DNA from: an uncultured Pelagibacteraceae bacterium
Lineage (GTDB): Bacteria; Pseudomonadota; Alphaproteobacteria; Pelagibacterales; Pelagibacteraceae
Assembly: GCA_902542855.1 (NCBI GenBank)
Contig: CACBWE010000001.1
Location: 36,185 to 100,184 of the forward strand
Direction: 5' to 3'
DNA length: 64,000 nt
The notes beneath the pieces were generated by a model. That model was not told the origin of the DNA. It did no database searches and saw only the letters and a program-made list of their open reading frames with translations. Each line of letters opens with the position of its first letter. The stretch's first letter is position 1. The position numbers were made by a program, and so were the translations under genes. Positions 1 to 8,093 of this stretch are shown here, piece after piece.

Positions 1-917
1 CAAAATTAGCTCATGGAACAACTGATGATTTAGCATCCACTGTTGTTTTGGCATCAGATAAAGACATTATTTTAGCGCCAGCAATGAATGTAAGAATGTG
101 GGAGCATCCAACTACCAAAACAAATATAAAAAAATTAAAAGAGTTTGGATATAAACTGATCGGACCAGAGGTTGGTGATATGGCATGTGGTGAATATGGA
201 GAGGGTAAAATGTCAGACCCATCAGTAATTGCTGAAGAAGTTGATAAATATTTCTTAACTCAAAAAAATAATAAAAAATTTAAAGCATTAGTTACAGCAG
301 GTCCAACTAAAGAGTACATAGATCCAGTTCGTTTTATTACAAATATATCAAGTGGCAAACAAGGATATGAATTAGCAAAATCATTATCCAAAAAAGGTTT
401 TGATACAACATTAATATCAGGTCCAACTAATCTTGAAATACCTAAAGATATTAATCTTATAAAAGTTGAAACAGCAGACGAAATGTTAGTTGCTACTCAA
501 GAAAATTTACCGGTTGATGTAGCAATTTTTTCTGCTGCGGTAGCTGATTTTAAGATTAACAAAAAGTATGAAAATAAAATTAAAAAACAAGATAAATTAA
601 ACTTAAATTTAGAAAAGAATGTAGACATACTTCATTATGTGTCTAACCATAACTCTATAAGACCTGAACTTGTAATAGGATTTGCAGCAGAAACTAATCA
701 GATCGATAAAAATGCAGAGGAAAAATTAAACAAGAAAAATTGTGACTGGATAATTTCTAATGATGTATCAAATAAAGATATAGGATTTAATTCTGATTAT
801 AATGAGGTAACAATTCATTATAAAAACAAAGATGTTAAAAAAGAAAAACTTTCATATAAAAAAAAATCTGGAATTTCTGATGAAATAGTTAATAGAATAA
901 TTGATCAATTAAATTAA
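1..917 (+). CDS. coaBC: Phosphopantothenoylcysteine decarboxylase / phosphopantothenate-cysteine ligase, 3' part
   Basis: Bifunctional coenzyme A biosynthesis enzyme: CoaB joins cysteine to 4'-phosphopantothenate, CoaC decarboxylates the product. The frame is open from base 3 with no start in the window (it begins K-L-A-H-G-T-T-D-D-L), so the N-terminus of the flavin-dependent CoaC domain lies upstream. Visible CoaC motif: APAMNVRMWEHP. The CoaB domain follows from about base 285 with VTAGPTKEYIDPVRFITNISSGKQG (nucleotide/substrate loop), the AAVADF motif and the conserved KI(K)K segment. The stop shares one base with the dut start, so the two are probably one transcript. Confident family call from motifs; the missing 5' end prevents a length check. 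Confidence 0.95.
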   Translation, partial: KLAHGTTDDLASTVVLASDKDIILAPAMNVRMWEHPTTKTNIKKLKEFGYKLIGPEVGDMACGEYGEGKMSDPSVIAEEVDKYFLTQKNNKKFKALVTAGPTKEYIDPVRFITNISSGKQGYELAKSLSKKGFDTTLISGPTNLEIPKDINLIKVETADEMLVATQENLPVDVAIFSAAVADFKINKKYENKIKKQDKLNLNLEKNVDILHYVSNHNSIRPELVIGFAAETNQIDKNAEEKLNKKNCDWIISNDVSNKDIGFNSDYNEVTIHYKNKDVKKEKLSYKKKSGISDEIVNRIIDQLN

Positions 918-1354
918 TGGCAAAAGTTCTTATCAAAAAGTTAAACCCTAGGGTTGAATTACCTGCTTACAAAACAGAAGGTGCATCAGGTGTGGATTTA
1001 ATGGCATTAGTAAAAGAACCCATCAATCTTAAACCAAACTCATCATGTTTAGTTCCAACAGGGCTTGCTGTTGCATTTTCAAGTGATTTCGAAATCCAAA
1101 TAAGGCCAAGATCTGGTTTAGCTGCAAAAAACAGTATAAGTGTTTTAAATACACCTGGAACTATTGATAGTGATTACAGGGGAGAAATAAAAGTAATCCT
1201 TTTTAATCACGGGAAAAATGATTTCTTGATAAATAATAAGGATAGAATAGCACAAATGATTTTAACTCCTGTAATTAAAATGGATCTTGAGGAAACTGAT
1301 GATCTACCAAAAACAATTAGAGGAGAAGGTGGTTTTGGCTCTACTGGAAAATGA
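917..1354 (+). CDS. dut: dUTP diphosphatase (dUTPase)
   Basis: Hydrolyses dUTP to dUMP and pyrophosphate, keeping uracil out of DNA and feeding dTMP synthesis. The 145-residue length is normal for the homotrimeric family. All signature motifs are visible: motif 1 around GASGVDLMA, motif 2 RPRSGLAAKN, motif 3 NTPGTIDSDYRGEIKV with the catalytic Asp, motif 4 DRIAQMIL, and the glycine-rich C-terminal arm GEGGFGSTG. ATG start overlaps the coaBC stop by one base; the end overlaps the next gene by four bases, so it sits in a tightly coupled operon. coaBC-dut adjacency is common in proteobacteria. Confidence 0.97.
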   Translation: MAKVLIKKLNPRVELPAYKTEGASGVDLMALVKEPINLKPNSSCLVPTGLAVAFSSDFEIQIRPRSGLAAKNSISVLNTPGTIDSDYRGEIKVILFNHGKNDFLINNKDRIAQMILTPVIKMDLEETDDLPKTIRGEGGFGSTGK

Positions 1355-2118
1355 GCAAAAATTTAAGGAAAAAAGAAATAGATAAATTTTCTAGACAAAT
1401 AATTTTAAAAAATATAGGTCCATTAGGACAAAAAAAAATTCTAGACTCAAAGGTTTTAATAATTGGAATGGGTGGTCTGGGATGTCCAGCGGCTGATTTT
1501 TTAACCCGATCTGGTATTGGAAAACTAGGAATTGTTGATCATGACATCGTTAGCCTATCTAATATTCATAGACAAAATTTATATGATGAAAAAGATTTAA
1601 ATCACTCAAAAGTTAAAATTGCCAAAAAAAAACTAAATAGAATAAACCCAAAAACAAAAATAAATCCTTATAACTTTAAAATGGATAGAGTAAAATTTGA
1701 AAAAATAATAAAATATTATGACTTCATTATTGATGGTACTGACAATTTTGAAAGTAAATTTTTAATTAATGATTTAAGCTTAAAATATAAAAAATATCTT
1801 GTAACTGGAGCAATTAGTAAATTTGATGGTCATATTTTTACTTTTGATTTTGTAGATAAAAATACTCCTTCTTTGCGAGACTTCTACCAAGATGAAATTA
1901 TTACTGATGAAATATTAAACTGTGAATATGAAGGAATATTGGGACCAGTAGCAGGAACGATTGGGACAATGCTAGCTAATGAAGTTTTAAAAAAAATACT
2001 AAAAGTTGGCCAAAATTTAAATGGATTTATTCTTATTATAGATTTATTAAATTTAAGCTTTAGAAAAGTTAAATTAAATAAAACAAAAAAAAGTGAAAAT
2101 AAAAAATTTAATAAATAA
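1351..2118 (+). CDS. E1-like ThiF/MoeB/HesA-family adenylyltransferase lacking the zinc cysteines
   Basis: Family members adenylate the C-terminal Gly-Gly of a ubiquitin-like sulfur carrier (MoaD or ThiS) for molybdopterin or thiazole synthesis. Seen: the nucleotide-binding loop GMGGLGCPAADFL, the acidic VDHD segment, the NIHRQ(N)LY motif, DGTDNFE, and NCEYEGILGPVAGTIG containing the position of the catalytic cysteine. The two CxxC pairs that bind structural zinc in E. coli MoeB are absent: the first position reads TPSLRDFYQD and no pair occurs at the C-terminus. 255 residues, starting ATG four bases before the dut stop. Partner carrier is not in the window, so MoeB versus ThiF cannot be decided. 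Confidence 0.85.
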   Translation: MSKNLRKKEIDKFSRQIILKNIGPLGQKKILDSKVLIIGMGGLGCPAADFLTRSGIGKLGIVDHDIVSLSNIHRQNLYDEKDLNHSKVKIAKKKLNRINPKTKINPYNFKMDRVKFEKIIKYYDFIIDGTDNFESKFLINDLSLKYKKYLVTGAISKFDGHIFTFDFVDKNTPSLRDFYQDEIITDEILNCEYEGILGPVAGTIGTMLANEVLKKILKVGQNLNGFILIIDLLNLSFRKVKLNKTKKSENKKFNK

Positions 2119-2548
2119 TATTTTTATATTCTCTCTTTTAATATTATTTATTACCTCAAGTAATGCAGGAGAAATATTCGTTTCCCTTAAAAAAAATAAG
2201 GTGAACGTGCGCTATGGACCAAGTTTTGAATCTGATATTAAGTATGTTTATAAAAAAATAAATTTACCTTTAAAACAAATTGATAAAAAGGAAAATTTTA
2301 GACGAATTATTGATTTTAAAAATAACAGCGGATGGATTCATATTTCACAATTAAAAAAAAGTAATTCAGTAATAGCCACGAAAGATAAAGTTTTATTCAA
2401 GAAACCTACATCTTTTGCTAAACCAGTTGCTCAAATAAAAGAAGGAAGATTATTAATTATAGAAAAATGTGAACAAAATTGGTGCAGAATTACATCAGAA
2501 GAGTTTGAAGGTTGGATTAAAACAGATAATATTTGGGGACTAAATTAA
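2093..2548 (+). CDS. Secreted SH3-domain protein
   Basis: 151 residues with a GTG start inside the end of the ThiF-like gene (26-base overlap). Residues 1-25 form a signal peptide (basic start, Ile/Leu/Phe core, SSNA before the mature Gly-Glu). The remainder resembles two bacterial SH3-like repeats: KVNVRYGPSFESDIKYVYKK with GWIH near residue 84, then a second half ending CEQNWCRIT and GWIKTDNIWG. Such periplasmic SH3b proteins often bind peptidoglycan, but the exact role is unknown. The two cysteines CEQNWC could form a disulfide. Its stop interlocks with the stop of the convergent DUF3501 gene through TTAA. Confidence 0.8.
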   Translation: MKIKNLINNIFIFSLLILFITSSNAGEIFVSLKKNKVNVRYGPSFESDIKYVYKKINLPLKQIDKKENFRRIIDFKNNSGWIHISQLKKSNSVIATKDKVLFKKPTSFAKPVAQIKEGRLLIIEKCEQNWCRITSEEFEGWIKTDNIWGLN

Positions 2549-3144
2549 CTAAAATCAGCAGATAAGGAGGCTATATTTTCTTTAGATAATTTTGTACTAT
2601 GAGAATATTCTTTGTGATCTATACCAAGCTCAATTTCTGAACTATTAGATTTAAATTTTTCTATTTGATCATCAGTAAAATTAAAATGAATAAACTGTAC
2701 TGAAGAGGCTTTTCCTTCAGTGGAAGTTCTATCTACATCTTCCTCTGGGACCGCTTTAATTTTTTCACCATTTATTTTCATAAATACTGTTTCTTCTATT
2801 CCACCAACTTTTCCAAGAAACGCCGCTCTTGAAATAGGATTATCTATTTCGAACATCAGAGTTGCTGTAAGCTCTTTTCCGTTAGGTATTAAAGGATTAT
2901 ATGCAGAAAGCTCATCCTGAAGTTGTTCATCACCACCTTTTTCAATGTATAGCATTTCTTGAACTTGAGCTAACATTGTTTCATAACTTTCAAAATAAAA
3001 AGTAGCATAAGGACCCAAAGCAACTCTTCTATTTTTTTTATAATCAACAATATTTTTTCTTAGTTCACGTCTCTTCCCTGTATAAACATCAAGGGGCATG
3101 ATGTCTTCTTTTTCGATTACTCTTTTTTCTCTAGACATAATCAT
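2545..3144 (-). CDS. DUF3501 family protein
   Basis: 199 residues without signal peptide or membrane segment. It begins with the REKRVIEKEDIMPLDVYTGKRRELRK block and continues with KKNRRVALGPYATFYFESYETMLAQVQEML, which I recognise as the DUF3501 family. Function is not established. It overlaps the upstream CCG Fe-S oxidoreductase gene by four bases, and that gene follows rubrerythrin, so the three are likely co-transcribed from the rbr promoter. The same three genes occur together in other alpha- and betaproteobacteria, which suggests a shared role in peroxide or iron-linked redox chemistry (inference). An internal Met at residue 3 is an alternative start. Confidence 0.85.
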   Translation of the reverse strand: MIMSREKRVIEKEDIMPLDVYTGKRRELRKNIVDYKKNRRVALGPYATFYFESYETMLAQVQEMLYIEKGGDEQLQDELSAYNPLIPNGKELTATLMFEIDNPISRAAFLGKVGGIEETVFMKINGEKIKAVPEEDVDRTSTEGKASSVQFIHFNFTDDQIEKFKSNSSEIELGIDHKEYSHSTKLSKENIASLSADFS

Positions 3145-4472
3145 AAATTATAACTTTTTGCCATTAGTTCGATAGGATGTAGTGCCTCATCATTAGATAT
3201 ATTTGTATCAACTTCTAACTGTTTTAAATGTTTACCAGCTAGAGGACAATCCGAAGCCATATACTTATTATTTTTAATTTTAATTTGTCTAACTGTTGGT
3301 CTTCCAACTTTATTTGCTAAATCATGCGTTTCTTTCATTACTCCAAAAGTTCCTCCATGACCCGCACATCTTTCAACAACATCGATTTTAACGTTTGGTA
3401 TTAATTTTAACATATCTCTTGCTTTGATACCCATGTTCTGTGCTCTGGCATGACAAGCATGATGTACTGTTACTCCTCCATCAATCTCATTTAATCCTTC
3501 TGCTAATCCCTCATTGTTTGCTATATCAACCACATACTCATCAATATCCATAACATTAGAGGATAATTTTTTTATTTTTTCATCGTTTGGCAATAACAAA
3601 GGCCATTCAAATTTTAACATCAATCCACAACTCGCTGTTAGAGTTAATACTTTATAACCTTTATCAATCCATTCGATTAAATCCTTAGAGACTTTCTTTG
3701 CTTGTTCAACAACTTTTGGAAGATCTGCTTGCTCTAAAAATGGCATTCCACAACAACCAGGATAAGCCTCCTGGACTTCTACACCATTTTTTTTCAAAAC
3801 TTTTAAAGCAGCAACACCTGTATTTTTTTTATTAAAATTTACAAAGCAAGTTGAATAAATTACAACCTTTCTATCTTTAGAAGTTGTTTGATAATTTATT
3901 TTATCTCTATTTTTTTTGAAAAAACTTGAAAAAGTTTCTGAGTTATATTCTGGCAGCTGAACTCTTTTATCTATTCCAGTAATAAGTTCTAAGATTTTTC
4001 TTATTAATTTATTTTTAATATTTGATGCCCAATTTACTATTTTTGAGAAGAACACACCAATTTTAGCGTTTCGGTCTATTTGAGCTAGTTGTGTTGGTAC
4101 ACTTGGTAATTTACCTAATTTTTTTTGAGCTGTTCTATATCGCAGCATTAAATGAGGAAAATCTAGATCAAAATCGTGAGGTGGGACATATGGGCATTTA
4201 GTCATAAAACACATATCACACAAAGTACATGCATCAACAACAGGAGCAAATTGGTCGCTAGATAAGCTTTCAACATCCTCATTTTTAGACTCATCAATCA
4301 TGTCAAATAGTTTTGGAAATGAGTCACAGAGATTAAAACATCTTCTACATCCATGACAAATATCAAACACTCTTCTCATTTCAGCATCTAATTTTTCAGC
4401 ATTTAAAAAATCAGGATGCTCAAAATTTATAGGATGTCTTATAGGTGCACCTAAACTTCCTTCTTTACTCAT
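3141..4472 (-). CDS. CCG-domain Fe-S oxidoreductase (GlpC/HdrB-like)
   Basis: 443-residue cytosolic redox protein. Near residues 39-50 is a cysteine cluster CHGCRRCFNLCDS and near 80-95 a second one, CTLCDMCFMTKCP, together fitting two [4Fe-4S] sites. The C-terminal half has two cysteine-rich CCG-type modules: one with STCFVNFN and PGCCGMPFLEQ, another with HHACHARAQN, ERCAGHGGTFG and DCPLAG; the second reads C-A-G rather than C-C-G. These modules resemble the heterodisulfide reductase B/GlpC families. It lies between rubrerythrin and DUF3501, so it may deliver electrons to rubrerythrin (inference). A glycerol-3-phosphate dehydrogenase role is unlikely because no glpA partner is present. Confidence 0.88.
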   Translation of the reverse strand: MSKEGSLGAPIRHPINFEHPDFLNAEKLDAEMRRVFDICHGCRRCFNLCDSFPKLFDMIDESKNEDVESLSSDQFAPVVDACTLCDMCFMTKCPYVPPHDFDLDFPHLMLRYRTAQKKLGKLPSVPTQLAQIDRNAKIGVFFSKIVNWASNIKNKLIRKILELITGIDKRVQLPEYNSETFSSFFKKNRDKINYQTTSKDRKVVIYSTCFVNFNKKNTGVAALKVLKKNGVEVQEAYPGCCGMPFLEQADLPKVVEQAKKVSKDLIEWIDKGYKVLTLTASCGLMLKFEWPLLLPNDEKIKKLSSNVMDIDEYVVDIANNEGLAEGLNEIDGGVTVHHACHARAQNMGIKARDMLKLIPNVKIDVVERCAGHGGTFGVMKETHDLANKVGRPTVRQIKIKNNKYMASDCPLAGKHLKQLEVDTNISNDEALHPIELMAKSYNL

Positions 4473-4498
4473 GTAATTAGTTATTTTAAATTTGAATT

Positions 4499-4531
4499 TT
4501 TTTTAGTGGGCGACTTACGCCCACTAAAAAA
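4499..4531 (-). other. Strong intercistronic hairpin between rbr and the CCG oxidoreductase
   Basis: Perfect inverted repeat: AGTGGGCG and CGCCCACT around the five-base loop ACTTA, extended by six T:A pairs to a 14-bp stem. Read on the minus strand it is followed by A residues rather than a U-tract, so it is not a textbook terminator. A stem like this behind a highly expressed small gene could protect the rbr 3' end and lower expression of the two downstream genes. Confidence 0.75.
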
Positions 4532-4536
4532 TTTGA

Positions 4537-4953
4537 TTAGCTAATAGATTCTAAAGTTTTTTGAAATTTACCAGCGTGTGATTTTTCAGCTTTAGCTAAA
4601 GTTTCAAACCAGTCAGCAATTTCTTCAAAACCTTCTTCTCTTGCAGTTTTAGCCATACCTGGGTACATATCAGTGTATTCATGCGTTTCACCTTGTACAG
4701 CAGAAGCCAGGTTAGCTTTTGTCTCGCCAATAGGCATACCAGTTCCTGGATCACCAACTTCTTCTAGATACTCCAAATGACCATGTGCGTGACCAGTCTC
4801 ACCTTCGGCTGTTGATCTAAAAACTGCAGCCACATCATTGTAACCTTCAATGTCAGCTTTTTGTGCAAAATAAAGATATCTTCTGTTTGCTTGACTTTCA
4901 CCAGCAAACGCTTCTTTTAAATTTTCTTCTGTTTTACTTCCTTTTAAAGACAT
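4537..4953 (-). CDS. rbr: Rubrerythrin, diiron domain only
   Basis: 138-residue ferritin-like four-helix diiron protein, expected to reduce hydrogen peroxide. Seen: the first-helix motif [24 protein letters not shown] with iron-ligand Glu, then [15 protein letters not shown] (ExxH), AVQGETHEY and a final [11 protein letters not shown] (ExxH). The classic C-terminal rubredoxin domain with two CxxC knuckles is missing, so electrons must come from another protein; the neighbouring CCG Fe-S oxidoreductase is the obvious candidate. The start is fixed by a strong AAGGAG Shine-Dalgarno five or six bases upstream. A consensus-like sigma-70 promoter and an Irr-box-like palindrome precede it. Confidence 0.95.
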   Translation of the reverse strand: MSLKGSKTEENLKEAFAGESQANRRYLYFAQKADIEGYNDVAAVFRSTAEGETGHAHGHLEYLEEVGDPGTGMPIGETKANLASAVQGETHEYTDMYPGMAKTAREEGFEEIADWFETLAKAEKSHAGKFQKTLESIS

Positions 4954-4979
4954 TTTTTCTCCTTTTTAATGATTCACAG

Positions 4980-5009
4980 ATCATATAATGCATCTTGACA
5001 GTATGTCAA
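4980..5009 (-). promoter_or_regulatory. Sigma-70-type promoter of rbr
   Basis: On the minus strand: -35 TTGACA (5009-5004), 18-bp spacer, -10 TATGAT (4985-4980), giving a start near 4973 and a leader of about 20 bases to the rbr ATG. The -35 box lies in an inverted repeat, TTGAC-N5-GTCAA (4995-5009), which could be an operator. Confidence 0.65.
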
Positions 5010-5012
5010 CAG

Positions 5013-5029
5013 TTTAGAATTGTTATAAT
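5013..5029. promoter_or_regulatory. Irr-box-like palindrome upstream of rbr
   Basis: Plus strand TTTAGAA-TTG-TTATAAT, two mismatches from the palindrome TTTAGAA-N3-TTCTAAA that I recall for the alphaproteobacterial iron control element bound by Irr. It ends four bases upstream of the rbr -35 box, centred near -48, a position more typical of an activator than a repressor (inference). Confidence 0.5.
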
Positions 5030-5049
5030 GTAGTTTTTAAGTGTATGAT

Positions 5050-5487
5050 TTATTTAAATTTTTTTTGATTTTGATTATCACTCGCAACCTTAATCAAAAC
5101 TTCCACTGAATTTATTTTTTTCCCTGTAATATTTTTTTTAATATTTACTGGCTCAATATCATTCTCATCACAATCGATTAGCTCATTTGTATCTTCATCA
5201 AAAAAATGATGATGTACTGATGTGTTTGTATCAAAATAACTTTTGTGACTATCGATTGAAATTTCTTTTAGATATCCTTTTTTCTCAAGTGCATGAACGG
5301 TGTTATAGACTGTAGCTAAAGATATCTTTTGATTCATTTTCTCAGATATCATTTTAACCAAATCGTTAATTGTGAAATGGAAAGTTTTTTCTCTATTAAA
5401 CAAAACTTCGCACATATTCACTCTTTGCTTGGTAGGTCTAAGTCCCACTTCTCTTAATTTTTCAATAAAATTAAAGGTTTTTGGCAT
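5050..5487 (-). CDS. irr: Fur-family iron response regulator Irr
   Basis: 145-residue Fur-superfamily repressor/activator. The N-terminal winged helix contains LREVGLRPTKQRVNMCEVLF and the recognition region KISLATVYNTVHALEKKGYL; the C-terminal dimerisation/metal domain contains the histidine run SVHHHFFDEDT, like the HxH haem-binding motif of Irr proteins. There is no CxxC zinc pair. Placement directly divergent from fabA-fabB-fabI is the usual location of irr in Rhizobiales, which supports Irr over Fur, Mur or PerR. A 17-bp Irr-box-like palindrome lies 6-22 bases upstream of the start, suggesting autoregulation. Alternative: a PerR-like regulator controlling the neighbouring rubrerythrin. 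Confidence 0.82.
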   Translation of the reverse strand: MPKTFNFIEKLREVGLRPTKQRVNMCEVLFNREKTFHFTINDLVKMISEKMNQKISLATVYNTVHALEKKGYLKEISIDSHKSYFDTNTSVHHHFFDEDTNELIDCDENDIEPVNIKKNITGKKINSVEVLIKVASDNQNQKKFK

Positions 5488-5492
5488 TGTTT

Positions 5493-5509
5493 TTTATAAT
5501 AATTCTAAA
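5493..5509. promoter_or_regulatory. Irr-box-like palindrome between irr and fabA
   Basis: Plus strand TTTATAA-TAA-TTCTAAA, one mismatch from TTTAGAA-N3-TTCTAAA. It covers the bases just upstream of the irr start and lies 71 bases upstream of the fabA ATG, so it could act on either gene. It is very similar to the element upstream of rbr. Confidence 0.55.
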
Positions 5510-5580
5510 GTAAGAATAAAAATATACTGTTTTATTATATTATATTAGGATTAAATCAAGTATTAAGGGTGCTCAAAATT

Positions 5581-6081
5581 ATGAAAAAAAACTCGTACTC
5601 CTATGATGATCTAATTACTTGTGGAAATGGTGACCTTTTTGGCCCTGGTAATGCAAAATTACCTCTTCCACCAATGCTTATGTTTGACAGAATAACAGAA
5701 ATCAATGAAAATAACGGCACGTTTAATAAAGGCTCATTAAAAGCTGAATTAGACATTAAAGATGATCTTTGGTTTTTTGATTGTCATTTTAAAAAAGATC
5801 CAGTTATGCCAGGGTGCTTAGGTTTAGATGCTATGTGGCAACTGGTAGGATTTTTTCTAGGTTGGCTTGGAAATCCTGGAAAAGGAAGAGCATTAGGTGT
5901 GGGTAATGTAAAGTTTACAGGTGAAGTTTTACAGAATGTGAAAAATGTAAGATATGAAATTGATATGAAGAAAATTATGTCTCCTGGTGGAACAACTGTA
6001 GGGCTTGCAAATGGAATTGTTCTTGCAGATAATAAAAAAATATATTCAGCAGAAAGTTTAAAAGTAGGATTATTTAAATAA
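5581..6081 (+). CDS. fabA: 3-hydroxydecanoyl-ACP dehydratase/isomerase
   Basis: Dehydrates 3-hydroxydecanoyl-ACP and isomerises trans-2- to cis-3-decenoyl-ACP, the branch point of anaerobic unsaturated fatty acid synthesis. Strong family match along the length: [36 protein letters not shown] with catalytic His and Asp, and [19 protein letters not shown] use the ATG at 5581 (166 residues) because [11 protein letters not shown] aligns with the family N-terminus and AAGGG at 5565-5569 is a suitable ribosome site; a GTG at 5569 is in frame but falls inside that site. First gene of fabA-fabB-fabI, divergent from irr. Confidence 0.97.
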   Translation: MKKNSYSYDDLITCGNGDLFGPGNAKLPLPPMLMFDRITEINENNGTFNKGSLKAELDIKDDLWFFDCHFKKDPVMPGCLGLDAMWQLVGFFLGWLGNPGKGRALGVGNVKFTGEVLQNVKNVRYEIDMKKIMSPGGTTVGLANGIVLADNKKIYSAESLKVGLFK

Positions 6082-7292
6082 TGAGAAGAGTGGTTATTAC
6101 AGGTTTAGGAGTAGTTTCTTGCTTAGGAAATAATCAAGAAGAAGTTCATCAATCTTTATTAAATTCCAAATCTGGAATTTCTTTTGCAGCAGAATACAAA
6201 GAGCATAATTTAAAAAGCCATGTTCACGGTAAACCAAATATTAAACTTGAAGATCACATAGATAGAAAAACAATTAGATTTATGGGCTCAGGATCAGCTT
6301 ACAATTATATTGCAATGAAAGAGGCAATTAAGGATTCTGGATTAGAAGAAAGTGAAGTGAGCAATTTTAAAACAGGGATTGTAATGGGTTCTGGTGGCCC
6401 ATCAATTGAAAATGTAATACTTGCAGCAGACAAAACAAGAGCTAAAACTCCAAAACTAATGGGGCCCTTTATTGTTCCAAGAACAATGGCCAGTACTGCA
6501 TCAGCAACACTTGCAGTACCATTTAAAATTAAAGGAACTAACTACACAATGAGTTCTGCATGTGCAACTAGTGGACACTGTATAGGAAATTCTATGGAAT
6601 TAATTCAAATGGGTAAACAGGATGTTGTTTTTGCAGGTGGAAGTGAAGAAATTCATTGGGCCATGACAGCAATGTTTGATGCTATGACAGCTTTATCATC
6701 CAAATATAATGATACTCCACAATCTGCGTCTAGAGCTTATGATAAAACAAGAGATGGATTTGTGATCGCTGGTGGTGCGGGTGTGTTAGTACTTGAGGAA
6801 TACGAACATGCTAAAGCCAGAGGTGCTAAAATATACGCAGAATTAACTGGTTATGGAGCAACTTCGGATGGATATGATATGGTAGCTCCATCAGGAGAAG
6901 GTGCTGTAAGATGTATGAAAATGGCGATGGCAACTACAAAAAATAAAATTGATTATATTAATACTCACGGAACTTCAACACCTGTAGGTGATATTACTGA
7001 ACTTAATGCTATTAAAGAAACTTTTGGAGACAATGTTCCTAAAATAAGTTCAACAAAATCTTTATCAGGTCACCCTTTGGGGGCGGCTTCTGTTCATGAA
7101 GCAATTTATTGTTTAATAATGATGAAAAATAATTTCATAACTGGCTCTGCAAATATTACTCAGATGGATGATGATGCTAAAAAATTTCCTATAGTTTCAA
7201 AAACTGAAACTGAAGCAACTTTAAATACAGTAATGTCAAATAGTTTTGGTTTTGGTGGAACTAATGCAGCTTTAGTTTTTGAGAAGGTTTAA
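6081..7292 (+). CDS. fabB: 3-oxoacyl-ACP synthase I
   Basis: Condensing enzyme that elongates cis-3-decenoyl-ACP and other acyl-ACPs. The 403-residue length is standard. The catalytic triad is visible: Cys in [14 protein letters not shown], His in [12 protein letters not shown], and His in [14 protein letters not shown]; the glycine-rich C-terminus [12 protein letters not shown] is intact. ATG overlaps the fabA stop by one base, so translation is probably coupled and the two activities needed for unsaturated acyl chains are made together. FabB is preferred over FabF because of pairing with fabA. Confidence 0.97.
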   Translation: MRRVVITGLGVVSCLGNNQEEVHQSLLNSKSGISFAAEYKEHNLKSHVHGKPNIKLEDHIDRKTIRFMGSGSAYNYIAMKEAIKDSGLEESEVSNFKTGIVMGSGGPSIENVILAADKTRAKTPKLMGPFIVPRTMASTASATLAVPFKIKGTNYTMSSACATSGHCIGNSMELIQMGKQDVVFAGGSEEIHWAMTAMFDAMTALSSKYNDTPQSASRAYDKTRDGFVIAGGAGVLVLEEYEHAKARGAKIYAELTGYGATSDGYDMVAPSGEGAVRCMKMAMATTKNKIDYINTHGTSTPVGDITELNAIKETFGDNVPKISSTKSLSGHPLGAASVHEAIYCLIMMKNNFITGSANITQMDDDAKKFPIVSKTETEATLNTVMSNSFGFGGTNAALVFEKV

Positions 7293-7293
7293 A

Positions 7294-8079
7294 ATGAGTT
7301 TAATGAAAGGTAAAAAAGGATTGATCATGGGGGTTGCGAATGAAAGATCTATTGCTTGGGGCATTTCTCAAAAACTTGCAGAAGCTGGGGCTGAGTTAGC
7401 ATTTACATATTTAGGTGATGCTCTTAAAAAAAGAGTAATTCCTTTAGCAGAAAAATTAAATTCGAAAGTTACATTCAGTTGTGATGTTGAAAAAAAAGAA
7501 GAAGTAGTAAAATTATTTGAGGATATCAAATCTCAATGGGGTGAAATTGATTTTGTAGTTCATGCAGTTGCTTTTTCAGATAAATCAGAATTGTCAGGTG
7601 AATATTTAAACACTACTAGAGAAAACTTTTTAAGAAGTATGTTAATTTCATGCTTTTCATTCACCGAGGTTGCGAAAGAAGCATCTAAGGTAATGAAAGA
7701 AGGTGGTAGTATGTTAACTTTAACTTACGAGTCCACAAAAGCTATTCCAAATTATAATGTAATGGGTGTTTGTAAATCAGCATTAGAAGCAAGTGTAAAA
7801 TACTTAGCTAGAGACTTAGGTGCCAAAGGTATTAGGGTAAATGCAATAAGTGCAGGACCTATAAAAACGTTAGCTGCATCTGCAATTGGAGATGCAAAAT
7901 TTCTTTATAAGTGGAATGAAGACCATTCTTTTCTTAAAAGAAATGTAGATATTCACGATGTTGGAAATTCAGCATTATATTTATTAAGTAACCTTGCAAA
8001 TGGGGTTACTGGCGAAATCCACTATGTAGATGCTGGATATAACAAAGTTGGTATGCCAGATCCTAAGAATATAAGCTAA
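7294..8079 (+). CDS. fabI: Enoyl-ACP reductase (NADH), FabI type
   Basis: Reduces trans-2-enoyl-ACP, the last step of each fatty acid elongation round. Short-chain dehydrogenase fold: nucleotide loop GVANERSIAWGI, catalytic YNVMGVCK (Tyr and Lys seven apart as in FabI), then NAISAGPIKTLAASAI over the substrate-binding loop. I start at ATG 7294 (261 residues) because GAGAAGG at 7281-7287 gives a well-placed ribosome site; an in-frame TTG at 7279 would add five unrelated residues. Third gene of the fabA-fabB-fabI operon. Confidence 0.96.
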   Translation: MSLMKGKKGLIMGVANERSIAWGISQKLAEAGAELAFTYLGDALKKRVIPLAEKLNSKVTFSCDVEKKEEVVKLFEDIKSQWGEIDFVVHAVAFSDKSELSGEYLNTTRENFLRSMLISCFSFTEVAKEASKVMKEGGSMLTLTYESTKAIPNYNVMGVCKSALEASVKYLARDLGAKGIRVNAISAGPIKTLAASAIGDAKFLYKWNEDHSFLKRNVDIHDVGNSALYLLSNLANGVTGEIHYVDAGYNKVGMPDPKNIS

Positions 8080-8093
8080 ATCCAATCAAAGGT

